Below are positions 8,424 through 16,896 of a stretch of DNA of 29,622 bases, one piece after another. The DNA comes from Halonotius sp046719765 (lineage in GTDB: Archaea; Halobacteriota; Halobacteria; Halobacteriales; Haloferacaceae): positions 1 to 29,622 of the forward strand of contig NZ_JABEBY010000024.1 in the NCBI RefSeq assembly GCF_046719765.1, given 5' to 3'. Every line of letters begins with the position of its first letter. The stretch's first letter is position 1. The notes below the pieces were generated by a model. The model was not told the DNA's origin. It saw only the letters and a program-made list of their open reading frames with translations, and searched no databases. The position numbers and the translations under genes are program-made.

Positions 8424-10772
8424 ATGTCGACGGACAATACACCGGTATCTGATAAGACTCCACAAAATGACACAGAGGAGAAAGACCTGACAGATACGCT
8501 GGGGATCCCGCCCACATACAGTCAGAATATTACGACAGTCTTCGGTGCTGGAGTGCCGGGTCGGCGGCGAACCAATGTAGTCAGACTGATTGTACCACCG
8601 GAACAAATCGGTGAGGTAGATTTCCGTGATACAATTGATGGCGCGCTTGTACAGATTATCAAGGAGGTGCAGCCGGATAGCAATGTCGCCGAAATAGAGA
8701 TCCTGATGTATCCCTCGCCGATAGGATTCGCTATCGTCATAGATCCAGTGCCGCGTGGTATTGATGGTCGCTCAGTTGGGCAAACAGAGATCTCATCGTT
8801 TATCGAGGGAGTACATCAGAGCGTACAGACTGACGTTATCGACGCAGCGAAGTCGCATACTGATCGTTTGGGGATTGAAACAGGAACGCTGAATCTCGAT
8901 CCGGTTGGCATATCTCACGTCTCGACCTCACGCCTGCTGCTGCACGAGGACAACCAGATCGGACACGAGTCGAAACTGGATCGGAATCCACTCGAAAAGA
9001 TTCTCAAATCGCTAAAGGAAAATCACGAGCCATACATCTATCAGTTCATCGTCGGCGGCAGCGGTGGCACGAACAACTACGAGGGATCGATCCGGTTGGC
9101 CCCTTATGATCCGCAGTATACCTACGCTGGCGATGGCGGATTTGCCGAACTCGCCGAGAAGGGAACACCAGTTGATCTCGCTAATGAATACAAGTATCTC
9201 AACCTGACCTCGAATCATCAACTCGATACCGAGGAAGTACTCGAGACAGAATTTGACGAGCGCGTCGATGGCACTATAGACGCAACGGTAGAGTACAATT
9301 TTGTCACACAAAACCAATACCGCACGCGCTATCATATCAAAAATGAAGCCGACGAACTGCAAAAACTAGTCATTGGTAAAACAGAACACGTCGGACTCCT
9401 GAGTGGCAATGCCAGCCACAATGTGAAAAAATACAAACAGCACGACAAATACAGCTGGTTTGAGATCGATCCAGCACAGCTCAACCTGTTTGCAAAATGC
9501 GTGCCACTGCGGATGGAATATAACCCATGGAAGCTTCTCCGTGAGCGTGCTGCCCCAGAATTCGACACACGCAACGTCGTCCGTGAGATAAAAGATCTCA
9601 AACAGTCCAAGGGCATCGGAACGATCAATGCCCCAGAGAGCCCCGCCAAGATGGCCAACGAAGGTAGCGTTGGCCATCAAAGCTTTGGCAAACTTATCAG
9701 ACGCTGGTTTGCTGAACAGGGAGACAGCATCATAATCGCCGATCAAAATGCAGATTCGCTGCCGGATCTGTGGCTCCTGACTGACGACGGGCTGATCATC
9801 AGCCTGAACAAGAGCGTCGCCAGTGAGATCGTCCCCGTCGAGGCCGAATGTCACAACATATCTAAACCGGCTGGGCCAATCAGAAACGCTGAACGAGCCT
9901 ACGCATGCAATCAGCACGCAGTCTTCGTCTACGAATCCAAGAGTAAGGCGAAAAAGGGCTGCAAACCGCTGTTTACGCCGTATCGCGATCAGACCGATTT
10001 TGGCGTCTGGCTGTACAACGGCAAAGAGCCGATCACCAGTTCGGACGGTCGAACGCCCGTCGCCGAAGGCGCGTCACAGACGACAACAGCGATCTGGGAG
10101 TGTGATGCCACTGGCACAAAGCGACTTCAGATCGGTGAGACAGAGTTCCTGTTCGAACCGAATGAGTCGCTGGCGGACGGTGCGTATGAGTATTATCACC
10201 GCGAGGTCAGCAACACCCACCGTATTGAGGATGAAGACGGTGAGCTAATCGAAGAGTACACCAACGATTCAGCGTTCCGATCGAACTGGACAAAGATCAC
10301 ACGCCCACACCATCCAGCAGATTATCACTACGGCCAAAATATCACCGTCATGTATAGAGACACAGAGACAGAAGCAGGTACTGAGGAGCTGAAAGAATAC
10401 AGCCACAGGCCATCGTGGTACTCCCAATACGAGGTCGAGACTGGCACGATCGACAAACTCCAAGTTGCTATGGAGAACTTCTTGGATGAGTTCGTGGTCG
10501 AAGCCGAGGGTGAAAAGTTGCCCTACAGCGGCTTCCAAGAGCAGTTCCGCGACTACTGCGAGCAGTGGCTGCCGATCGAGCCACCCAAAAACAGCGTTAT
10601 CGGCCGAACGTTGCCCGAATATCTGAGAGACGCGAAGAAGGGTGGTACCGATAATAGAAATCCATATTTCGATGAGTACGCCTTCTGCTACCCGAAAAAC
10701 AAAGATGTCGTCGACGAGATCGCTGCCGAGATAGATATCCCGCAGAGTGAGGACTTCTCAGCCCCCGAGTGA
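8424..10772 (+). CDS. Large protein of unknown function (782 aa)
   Basis: I do not recognise this protein. It is soluble with no signal peptide, no Walker A motif and no obvious catalytic motif. The N-terminal third (about 40-240) is beta-rich. It contains a stretch (PLEKILKSLKENHEPYIYQF) faintly like the N-terminal domains of VirB4/HerA-type conjugation proteins, but the ATPase half of those proteins is absent. The C-terminal ~90 residues (FLDEFVVEAEG ... FQEQFRDYCEQW ... LPEYL) follow the pattern of the D5/primase-helicase C-terminal winged helix. A similar pattern ends the next protein. GAGGAG (8408-8413) is a good ribosome site. The stop overlaps GTG 10769 of the next gene, so the two form a module. 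Confidence 0.85.
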   Translation: MSTDNTPVSDKTPQNDTEEKDLTDTLGIPPTYSQNITTVFGAGVPGRRRTNVVRLIVPPEQIGEVDFRDTIDGALVQIIKEVQPDSNVAEIEILMYPSPIGFAIVIDPVPRGIDGRSVGQTEISSFIEGVHQSVQTDVIDAAKSHTDRLGIETGTLNLDPVGISHVSTSRLLLHEDNQIGHESKLDRNPLEKILKSLKENHEPYIYQFIVGGSGGTNNYEGSIRLAPYDPQYTYAGDGGFAELAEKGTPVDLANEYKYLNLTSNHQLDTEEVLETEFDERVDGTIDATVEYNFVTQNQYRTRYHIKNEADELQKLVIGKTEHVGLLSGNASHNVKKYKQHDKYSWFEIDPAQLNLFAKCVPLRMEYNPWKLLRERAAPEFDTRNVVREIKDLKQSKGIGTINAPESPAKMANEGSVGHQSFGKLIRRWFAEQGDSIIIADQNADSLPDLWLLTDDGLIISLNKSVASEIVPVEAECHNISKPAGPIRNAERAYACNQHAVFVYESKSKAKKGCKPLFTPYRDQTDFGVWLYNGKEPITSSDGRTPVAEGASQTTTAIWECDATGTKRLQIGETEFLFEPNESLADGAYEYYHREVSNTHRIEDEDGELIEEYTNDSAFRSNWTKITRPHHPADYHYGQNITVMYRDTETEAGTEELKEYSHRPSWYSQYEVETGTIDKLQVAMENFLDEFVVEAEGEKLPYSGFQEQFRDYCEQWLPIEPPKNSVIGRTLPEYLRDAKKGGTDNRNPYFDEYAFCYPKNKDVVDEIAAEIDIPQSEDFSAPE

Positions 10773-10777
10773 CCACG

Positions 10778-12916
10778 ATGTCATACCCAGGAAGCTTCAA
10801 AGCCATCCAACTGACGCGGTTTGGAGACAAAGAGAAAACAATCGCCGACAACACAGAGTTGATCCTCGACAAGCCGTTGTGTCGGCCACTTGCACGGCTG
10901 TGTCACGATGTCCTCTTCGAGCAGTCATGCACTGCTGTCGAATGGTATACCGTCCCTGGACGCCAGCAGCTGTCACAGTATGTCACTGTCGAACCCCCCG
11001 AGAGTGGCGGCGACCGAGAAGAGTATCTGCGGCCGTTTGGCCACGATGCAGCGCGAGAGCTCCCACCATCTGTCAGCGTCGTTCTCACCACGGTTGATCT
11101 CGCACCACTTGGAACCACACCAGCCCCGACACATCGACTGCTCACCACACGTGAGGATTTGGCATCGTGGGACGGGGGCAGCGTCGAGTCGGGGGCATCT
11201 CCGCTGCGACGATTCATCGTGGAAAACTTGACCCGAGCGGAGCCATCGATCCTGAAAGTCAGCGTTCGCAAGATTCTCGGGAGTGGTCTTGAAGTCTCGG
11301 TGTGGTGGATCGATTATGCACCGACAGCGCGCTATTGGACCCGCGAAGAGTTCACTCAGTATCAGATGGCGGCCGATTGGCCATCGCTGGCTGCACCCTT
11401 CGGTGGGAAACCGTTGACAACGACCTTTGAACTCCCCACGCAGTATGGTTGTGAGTATACCTCACCGGCTACTGGCGGTCACACAGCCACGCCACGGTAT
11501 GAGTTGCCGTCCGACGAAGGGGCTGCCGCCGCGGCCGAATTGGCGATCACACTCGCACGAAAACCACAGGAGTATCTCAACAGCACAACGGTCAACAGGG
11601 ATGACGAACCACTGCAGAATACCTACCAGAAGTTGAATATCGATCCGTGGCTCACGATCAACTCCGAGCAGTTGCCCAGATTCTGTGGTCTGCCGGCAGT
11701 GTTTTATCCCCAATCAGCGTGGCGTCACGCTCCTGGTCGCCTCGAACCGTTTGTCGAGACCCACGAAAGCTTTCGTGAGCTACGCACCCACAGCGAGAAT
11801 ACAAACACCATTGCAGCTACCTTACCGCCGCCTACAACAAAATGGGGTACAGAATCACCGGCTGTCGCTCAAAGTCGAGAGCTCTGTGGGACAGCCGCCG
11901 ACAGCACAGCTACAGCCACTGATTCGACCGACCAGTCACCCGACCCGTTCGTCCAGACGACGGCCATCCGGCTGCTTGAGCGCGGCGACGATCTAGAGTC
12001 GATCAGTACTGGGCCGCCCGAACTGAGATTCAAAGCGACCACGCCGGATGGAACCACGTCGTCTGTGCTTGTCGGCGATGAGTCGCTGACGCCAACGAGT
12101 GTCGTGGCCGCTGCCGCAGTAACGCACCGAACCCCTGAGATCGACGCACTCACCATCGTTACCGAGAACTCCGACACTGCCAGTCAGGTTAGTACGTGGC
12201 TGCAAGAGCCCTATGATTACCGCACTGCCGACGGCGGTGTTCGGTTGTATCGAAGCTCCAAGCCGATATCCAACGAGACACACCAAGCTGTCCACCCGCC
12301 TAGCGCCGGGCCCGAAGAGTGGTATGTCTTCCCGGATGGAACGGTATACTGTATACACGACGACGAAATATGTGTGTCGTTCCCCCTATCTAACTTACCG
12401 TCACAACCACTATCGGACGCCGCGCTTTCGACCGCACTGCTGGATGAACTCCCTCCGAAATACCAGACCTCTATCGAAGATGCTGACAAGACGCCCACCG
12501 CCGACGCTTCCGAAACGCAACCCATACAGCCAGAAGAGGTATACGCGATCCGAACACCGGTGTGGCTTCCGCATGTGGCCAGTGGGCTCAGAGACACGAC
12601 GATACTCGTCAATACTGAGGGATTTGTCGAACACCGACCAACACCCACCTGGGAGCATCAGGAAGCAGCCACCGAAGAGCAACAGGCCGCGGCAGCGTTC
12701 ATCAACCAGTATCTGACCCACGCTCACGGACAGACCGTTGCACTTGAGGACGCTGTGTCGCTGTTTTCGACGTGGTATTACGCTCACGAGGGCACCACAC
12801 CGCTGTCAGATCCGACGGCAGCATTCAAACAAGGGTACAACATGGTCTATGACCACTCCCTTGAGGAGAGTGCATCAACAGTCCCCGACTGCCGGTGGCT
12901 GTATCCTCCTGATTGA
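10778..12916 (+). CDS. Large protein of unknown function, partner of the 782-aa protein (712 aa)
   Basis: No family is recognised. It is a soluble, Thr/Pro-rich protein with a low-complexity linker (about 365-390, rich in T, A, D and S). The C-terminal ~70 residues (AFINQYL ... LEDAVSLFSTWYY ... AFKQGYNMVY) repeat the F-x2-YL ... LF-x-WY ... F pattern of the D5/primase-type winged helix. The same pattern ends the upstream protein. I chose ATG 10778; GTG 10769, which overlaps the upstream stop as GTGA, is the alternative and would add three residues. A T-rich stretch follows at 12956-12965. The tight coupling suggests the two products act together, perhaps in replication or transfer of a mobile element, but that is inference. 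Confidence 0.82.
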   Translation: MSYPGSFKAIQLTRFGDKEKTIADNTELILDKPLCRPLARLCHDVLFEQSCTAVEWYTVPGRQQLSQYVTVEPPESGGDREEYLRPFGHDAARELPPSVSVVLTTVDLAPLGTTPAPTHRLLTTREDLASWDGGSVESGASPLRRFIVENLTRAEPSILKVSVRKILGSGLEVSVWWIDYAPTARYWTREEFTQYQMAADWPSLAAPFGGKPLTTTFELPTQYGCEYTSPATGGHTATPRYELPSDEGAAAAAELAITLARKPQEYLNSTTVNRDDEPLQNTYQKLNIDPWLTINSEQLPRFCGLPAVFYPQSAWRHAPGRLEPFVETHESFRELRTHSENTNTIAATLPPPTTKWGTESPAVAQSRELCGTAADSTATATDSTDQSPDPFVQTTAIRLLERGDDLESISTGPPELRFKATTPDGTTSSVLVGDESLTPTSVVAAAAVTHRTPEIDALTIVTENSDTASQVSTWLQEPYDYRTADGGVRLYRSSKPISNETHQAVHPPSAGPEEWYVFPDGTVYCIHDDEICVSFPLSNLPSQPLSDAALSTALLDELPPKYQTSIEDADKTPTADASETQPIQPEEVYAIRTPVWLPHVASGLRDTTILVNTEGFVEHRPTPTWEHQEAATEEQQAAAAFINQYLTHAHGQTVALEDAVSLFSTWYYAHEGTTPLSDPTAAFKQGYNMVYDHSLEESASTVPDCRWLYPPD

Positions 12917-12955
12917 GTGTGTCGAGTACTGGCTGGGACTGGGGTGAAAAGGTGG

Positions 12956-12965
12956 TCTTCTTTTT
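12956..12965 (+). terminator. T-rich stretch after the two-gene module
   Basis: The run CTTCTTTTTC lies about 40 bp after the stop. Archaeal transcription commonly ends at such T tracts. The rest of 12917-13333 holds no convincing gene. Confidence 0.3.
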
Positions 12966-13083
12966 CAACGTGAACGCGAAAGAGTCCATCTATCAGATTT
13001 CGGCTTCGTCGCTGCCCGACCCTCGGTTCCCGGTCAATTGTAGTTCGGTTGTGAACCGTTAGCGACCCTGGGAAGTTTGTATA

Positions 13084-13097
13084 AGTATACGTATACT
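13084..13097. promoter_or_regulatory. 14-bp perfect palindrome, operator- or promoter-like
   Basis: AGTATACGTATACT is a perfect palindrome within an AT-rich stretch and is preceded by another GTATA. It looks like a TATA element overlapping a dimeric operator, but no gene of convincing length follows before the element at 13334. It may be a promoter left behind when its gene was lost. Confidence 0.35.
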
Positions 13098-13333
13098 AAT
13101 GCGTGTCTCGTGAGAAATCCAGTGGCCGTCAGCTGTACCTCGCTGTTGATGTGTCCACTTGAATCCCACCCGTTCGCTCCGCGGTTCCGACAGGTGTCAG
13201 AACACTTGGCATTCCCGAGACAGTTGAGGCATCCACTTATATTTGTTAGACATCCTAAATTAAAGGGTAGATGAATGGCTTTCAGTTACCACTCATAGCG
13301 ATGAGGGGCACTGTGGTTCAAATCAACAGATGG

Positions 13334-14292
13334 GAGTTGATTAGGAGACCCAAATACCGGCTGATAATAAGGATAAGAAGGAGGTGTAACAACCAATACT
13401 CAAAAGAACAAACAGACAGGGACTAAAAACAACTGCGAGCAGCGATAGCCAAGGGTACCGCTGGCAGGGTTTCGGCGTTGCGTTCGGCGCCAGGGAGAAT
13501 ACCAGCCTTGGCGACGCCTGCTGGTTGGTGTGTTGGAACATCTTAACAGGAATTTAATAAGATACCTATTCTGTTATGTCGGCCCAGTTTATGCTCTCTC
13601 GTTCCAAGCTATCAGACAGACACACCAAACGCCACCAGTCGAGAATCGAGAAACAGGATTCGCGAGTCCGGGCTGTCCAGCGTTCTTGGAGATTCCAGAT
13701 ATCGCGATTGGCTCTATCAAACAGGAGTTCATCAGCAATCAAGGCGGATACCTCGGAGGTTAACCCGGAGGCCGTTGAGGTTGCAGGCTACAGCACCATC
13801 CAAGCAACCACCAACAGAGTGTATTGAGTGGTACAGCCACTCACCCAGTTGGACTTGCTTGCTGACTCCCTTCAGGATCAAGCCCCGTGGCATTCGCCGT
13901 GACCCGCGTGATACATGTAGGCACAATTGTGATTCACTAACTCAACCGTTAGAGATTGCATCCGAGGCGGTCGATCGGTCGGCCAGATTGTCAGCGGCTG
14001 GTGAATGGAGCTCCTGACTCAACTGGAACAACGGTTGATTGGAAGCAGTTCGGTAGGCGGAACTCAACAACATAAACTGGCGACATCTGTTATTAGCACT
14101 TTCCGGGTGGATGGGATAGTGATACTCCAGCGTCTGAACGGCGACCCCTCTGGGTGGTTCTACTCCTGGCGGAAAGTGTCATGGCTCTGTTTGGGTTTTG
14201 CTTGAAGCATCCGTCTCCACAGGCAATGAAGTATATTGTTCCTCTTCTTCTTATTCTTATTATCAGCCGGTGTTAGGTCTCCTAATCAACTC
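13334..14292. mobile_element. 959-bp element with ~50-bp terminal inverted repeats, no transposase (MITE-like or decayed IS)
   Basis: The left end starts GAGTTGATTAGGAGACC and the right end is its exact reverse complement (14276-14292). The similarity continues inward through ACCGGCTGATAATAAG to about 13384 and 14242 with a few mismatches and one indel. The inside has only short, stop-ridden frames and no recognisable DDE, HUH or serine/tyrosine recombinase motif. It is probably a non-autonomous element or an IS that lost its transposase. I see no clear target duplication (flanks ...AGATGG and ACGTCA...). Confidence 0.65.
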
Positions 14293-14406
14293 ACGTCATG
14301 CGTTTTTGCTTAGAGAGTCCTAATCTGTATAGCTCCAAATTAGAGACCTGTCATTTCGGTCTTAATGTAGTTAATCACTAACCCACACCCCCGGGTGTGT
14401 CGCGAA

Positions 14407-14526
14407 CTAATCCACCAGCCCGACCACTCCATCAAGCCGATCAATCGAATTAAGTACCTCAACCGTAGCTTCGAGATCAGTATTCAGCTCCCAATATTTT
14501 CTCCACCCAGACGAACAGCCACACCC
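14407..14526 (-). pseudogene. C-terminal fragment of an unknown protein
   Basis: About 40 codons in an open minus-strand frame end at 14407. The peptide has a natural, acidic composition (WRKYWELNTDLEATVEVLNS). It has no start codon, and a stop precedes it. It ends next to an ORB-like repeat downstream of orc1 and is probably the tail of a gene lost in a rearrangement. Confidence 0.25.
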
Positions 14527-14550
14527 TCACCCCACCACTTCCGCTGTTAG
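14526..14550 (-). repeat. ORB-like origin repeat downstream of orc1
   Basis: On the minus strand this reads CTAACAGCGGAAGTGGTGGG and then GTGAG. It is nearly identical to the ORB-like repeats upstream of orc1 (15861-15885, 16285, 16340). The initiator gene is therefore bracketed by its own putative binding sites. Confidence 0.55.
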
Positions 14551-14599
14551 GCCACACTAGGTACTGATCTTAAATCACAAAACCAACGAAGTAATAAAC

Positions 14600-15784
14600 C
14601 TAATCTGTGTCCAACAACGTCGACAATCCACTTCGGATCGCAGAAACAGACTGCTCCAACCGATGTTCCTTGTACTTTCCACCGCTTTTCCCTCGATTGT
14701 GCTCAGCCGAACTGGCGATCCCCAGCTGCGCTAATTCACCGATGTAGTCACGTACCGATCGCTCCGAAACGGGATTCACTCCTTCTGAATGGGCCACATC
14801 TCGATATGTATCCACGACCTCCCGTGTCCGTGCTGGCGTCTCACCGCGTTCATGGAGTAGCATTAGTGCGTACAATACGAGCTTTCCGTGCTCAGAATAG
14901 TTCTGTATACCTTCCACCACTTGGTCTGTCTGGACGCGTTCACGAGCGTCTTCGACATGTGCTTCAGTCACTGTATCTGATCCGTTCTCCCTTGCGACAT
15001 CACCGGCCTCCAACAGTAGATCCAATGCCTTCCGTGCATCACCGGAGTCCTTGGCACCGTAAGCCGCACACATTGAGATGACCCCGCCTTCGAGAACGTC
15101 CTCCTGAAACGCGACACGTTCGCGTTGTTCAAGTACGAGCCGGAGCTCATCGGCATTGTAAGCACTGAACGAGACCTCTTTTTCACAGAGCGATGACCGA
15201 ACCTTCGATGACAGTTGGTTCCGGAAATCAAGATCATTCGAGATACCGATTACGCCAAGTTTTGCATCGGTGATATCTCCGTTCGAACGAGCGCGCGGCA
15301 GTTTGTAGAGTAGTGAATCGTCCTCAATGTGATCAACTTCATCGAGGACAATGAGCACTGTTCCGCCACAGGCATCGAGTTCATCGAAGAGAAACTCATA
15401 GACACTTGCCTGAGGATATCCTGTGTTTGAAATCTGTCGTCCGGGATCTCGGAGTTCGTTGACGAGTTTTACGGCCACTTGGTAGGATGTATTTAGCCCA
15501 TCGCAGTTGACCTCAATCATCGTAAGCGCAAGTTCTGGTACGTTTGTAGCGTCGGCTTGAAGGGTACGGAGAAGGTACCGCGTAGCTGCCGTCTTTCCAA
15601 CTCCACTTTTTCCGTAGAGAAAGATGTTCGAAGGCGTTTCCTTGTTGATAACTGGTTGGAGAGCAGCGTGGTACTGGCTGAGTTCTTCATCGCGACCAAC
15701 GAGATCATCCGGTGTCCACTCCTCAAGGAGTGCCTCTCGATTCTTGAAGATGGAGTTGTTCGGCACGAACGAGAAGTCGCCCAT
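14600..15784 (-). CDS. orc1: Orc1/Cdc6 replication initiator
   Basis: This 394-aa AAA+ initiator would bind ORB repeats and load the MCM helicase. Walker A GKSGVGKT is at 58-65, Walker B LIVLDEVD at 144-151 and sensor-1-like GISNDLDF at about 194-201. The C-terminal winged helix occupies about 300-394. Length and motifs are normal for haloarchaeal Cdc6 paralogues. It reads away from a 600-bp non-coding region that holds several copies of an ORB-like motif, so it is the cognate initiator of a local origin. Such orc-origin pairs are typical of haloarchaeal plasmids and of secondary origins acquired with mobile DNA. Confidence 0.93.
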   Translation of the reverse strand: MGDFSFVPNNSIFKNREALLEEWTPDDLVGRDEELSQYHAALQPVINKETPSNIFLYGKSGVGKTAATRYLLRTLQADATNVPELALTMIEVNCDGLNTSYQVAVKLVNELRDPGRQISNTGYPQASVYEFLFDELDACGGTVLIVLDEVDHIEDDSLLYKLPRARSNGDITDAKLGVIGISNDLDFRNQLSSKVRSSLCEKEVSFSAYNADELRLVLEQRERVAFQEDVLEGGVISMCAAYGAKDSGDARKALDLLLEAGDVARENGSDTVTEAHVEDARERVQTDQVVEGIQNYSEHGKLVLYALMLLHERGETPARTREVVDTYRDVAHSEGVNPVSERSVRDYIGELAQLGIASSAEHNRGKSGGKYKEHRLEQSVSAIRSGLSTLLDTD

Positions 15785-15805
15785 AATAATATCAACTCAT
15801 ACGAA

Positions 15806-15815
15806 ATATATAAAA
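15806..15815 (-). promoter_or_regulatory. TATA box of orc1
   Basis: On the minus strand TTTTATATAT lies 22-31 bases before the orc1 ATG, which fits a leaderless archaeal promoter. It sits inside the origin, so initiator binding may autoregulate it. Confidence 0.6.
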
Positions 15816-16284
15816 CAATTGGTTCCGCTGTTTCCGCTGTTATCACTCTTTTATATATTCTCCACCCCACTACTTCCGCTGTTAGTGGAAACAAAGAGGT
15901 CGTTTGAGATCATGCGGCGTACGATCTCTGGCAATCACACACCAACAAAGGTCGAACGCCAGTACCCAAAACGCTCGCTAAGAAAGATGTGTCGGCGGGT
16001 GTCTCGTCAACCACAAGCAATAACGGCCACACAAAATCTACTCGTCTGAGATGCCTTCTTTAATGTCGGCTTTCTTCTGGAAAAGATGTGCTGTTGAGGC
16101 CGAGATCAACATCGGCAGCGAGGAATACGGTGTTGATGTTCATCTATGCGCACGGGTTCAGCTATCCCGACATCAACGCCGACTTCCGCAACCATTCGCG
16201 GCTGCCTCTGATAGAGTTATTCCGGCACGATTGTGTCAATCAAATTAGTTGAGTGTGTTCGAGAGGTTTGTGGAGCAATATATG

Positions 16285-16371
16285 ATGCTAACAGCGGAAC
16301 CAGTGGGGTGTGAGTGCTCCTCAGACCGCAAGACCTGTTATGCTAACAGCGGAACCAGTGGGGTGTGAGTG
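16285..16371 (+). repeat. Two 32-bp direct repeats (iteron/ORB-like)
   Basis: Two identical 32-base copies (16285-16316 and 16340-16371) are spaced 55 bases start to start. Each contains CTAACAGCGGAACCAGTGGG. The similarity continues imperfectly past the copies (GCTCC versus GTTCC). They are the best-conserved initiator sites of the origin. Confidence 0.7.
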
Positions 16372-16473
16372 TTCCCAGACTGCAAGGATTCGCGTTTTGT
16401 GAGCAGTAGCACAAAGCACACTTCTTCAATATAGCAAGGAGTAGATCAGCTAAATTAGTCGAGAAACGCTGGA

Positions 16474-16713
16474 TCAGACAGACTCCATTGTAAGCTCCCA
16501 CAGCAGCGCATTTCCAATTTTTTTGCTTTCTACCTTACCCACTTCTTCAAGAGAGTTGAGCTTAAGATATGCCGTACGGCGGTCACAGCCTACAAATTCT
16601 GCAATATCAGTCGTACCAGATGATTCGAGTTCTTTCAGGGCCTTGATGAAATCTTCTTCTGGGTATTCCTCGGTAAATTTTCCACTTTCTTCGTCTCGTC
16701 CTCTCTCGGCCAT
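16474..16713 (-). CDS. Small winged-helix DNA-binding protein
   Basis: This 79-aa protein is almost entirely one winged helix. A charged N-terminus (MAERGRDEESGKF) is followed by helices containing FIKALKELESSGTTDIAEFV, a recognition helix (DRRTAYLKLNSLEEVG) and a wing (KVESKKIGNALLWEL). Small proteins of this type are abundant on haloarchaeal plasmids and integrated elements as regulators. I chose Met at 16713; an upstream ATG at 16740 would add nine residues (MWCNNNRNT) that look unlike a protein start. It lies beside the origin, so replication or copy-number control is conceivable. Confidence 0.7.
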   Translation of the reverse strand: MAERGRDEESGKFTEEYPEEDFIKALKELESSGTTDIAEFVGCDRRTAYLKLNSLEEVGKVESKKIGNALLWELTMESV

Positions 16714-16814
16714 GGTATTTCTATTATTGTTGCACCACATAGGGTTGCTGGACTAACACCATTAGTCGATAAGCCAAAGGCATTTACCATTAGACATTCA
16801 ACTAATGGGTGAAA

Positions 16815-16877
16815 GCCGAGTCCACTCAGGCACTAACCACGAAGAAGTGCCCTAGTGCTGAGACACTAGGACTCGGT
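16815..16877 (+). ncRNA. Three-way-junction RNA element upstream of the Zn-ribbon gene
   Basis: CCGAGTC (16816-16822) pairs with GACTCGG (16870-16876). Inside are two perfect 6-bp hairpins: GGCACT/AGTGCC (16829-16834 with 16846-16851) and CTAGTG/CACTAG (16852-16857 with 16864-16869). This is compact, like a tRNA without a D arm. It ends 20 bp before the ATG at 16897, so it is either a 5' leader structure or a small RNA. Just before it CCATTAG occurs twice direct and once inverted (CTAATGG), which looks like an operator. Confidence 0.5.
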
Positions 16878-16896
16878 TCCCGTTCCAACGAGAACC

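Larger units (their letters stand above)
15785..16473. other. Putative replication origin (ORB cluster and AT-rich zone)
   Basis: There is no gene here. Three ORB-like copies share the core CTAACAGCGGAA followed by AGTGGGGTG: one inverted (15861-15885) and two direct (16285-16316, 16340-16371). Half-motifs TTCCGCTGTT occur at 15823-15832 and 15832-15842. At 15884-15900 AGTGGAAACAAAGAGGT closely resembles the general archaeal ORB core. An AT-rich stretch (15785-15860) lies next to the orc1 promoter and could be the unwinding zone. Opposed ORBs beside the initiator gene are the standard archaeal origin layout. Confidence 0.72.

Noticed and set aside
13341..13541. 66-aa hydrophobic ORF on the minus strand in the left end of the 959-bp element
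   Set aside because: It overlaps the terminal inverted repeat, has no ribosome site and no recognisable features. It is more likely chance.
15557..16049. ORFs opposite orc1 and within the origin
   Set aside because: They are antisense shadows of orc1 or cover the ORB repeats and lack domain or composition support.
16285..16371. Possible CRISPR array (two 32-bp direct repeats)
   Set aside because: There are only two copies, the 23-bp spacing is too short, no cas genes are present, and the same motif recurs in inverted orientation around orc1. It fits origin repeats instead.
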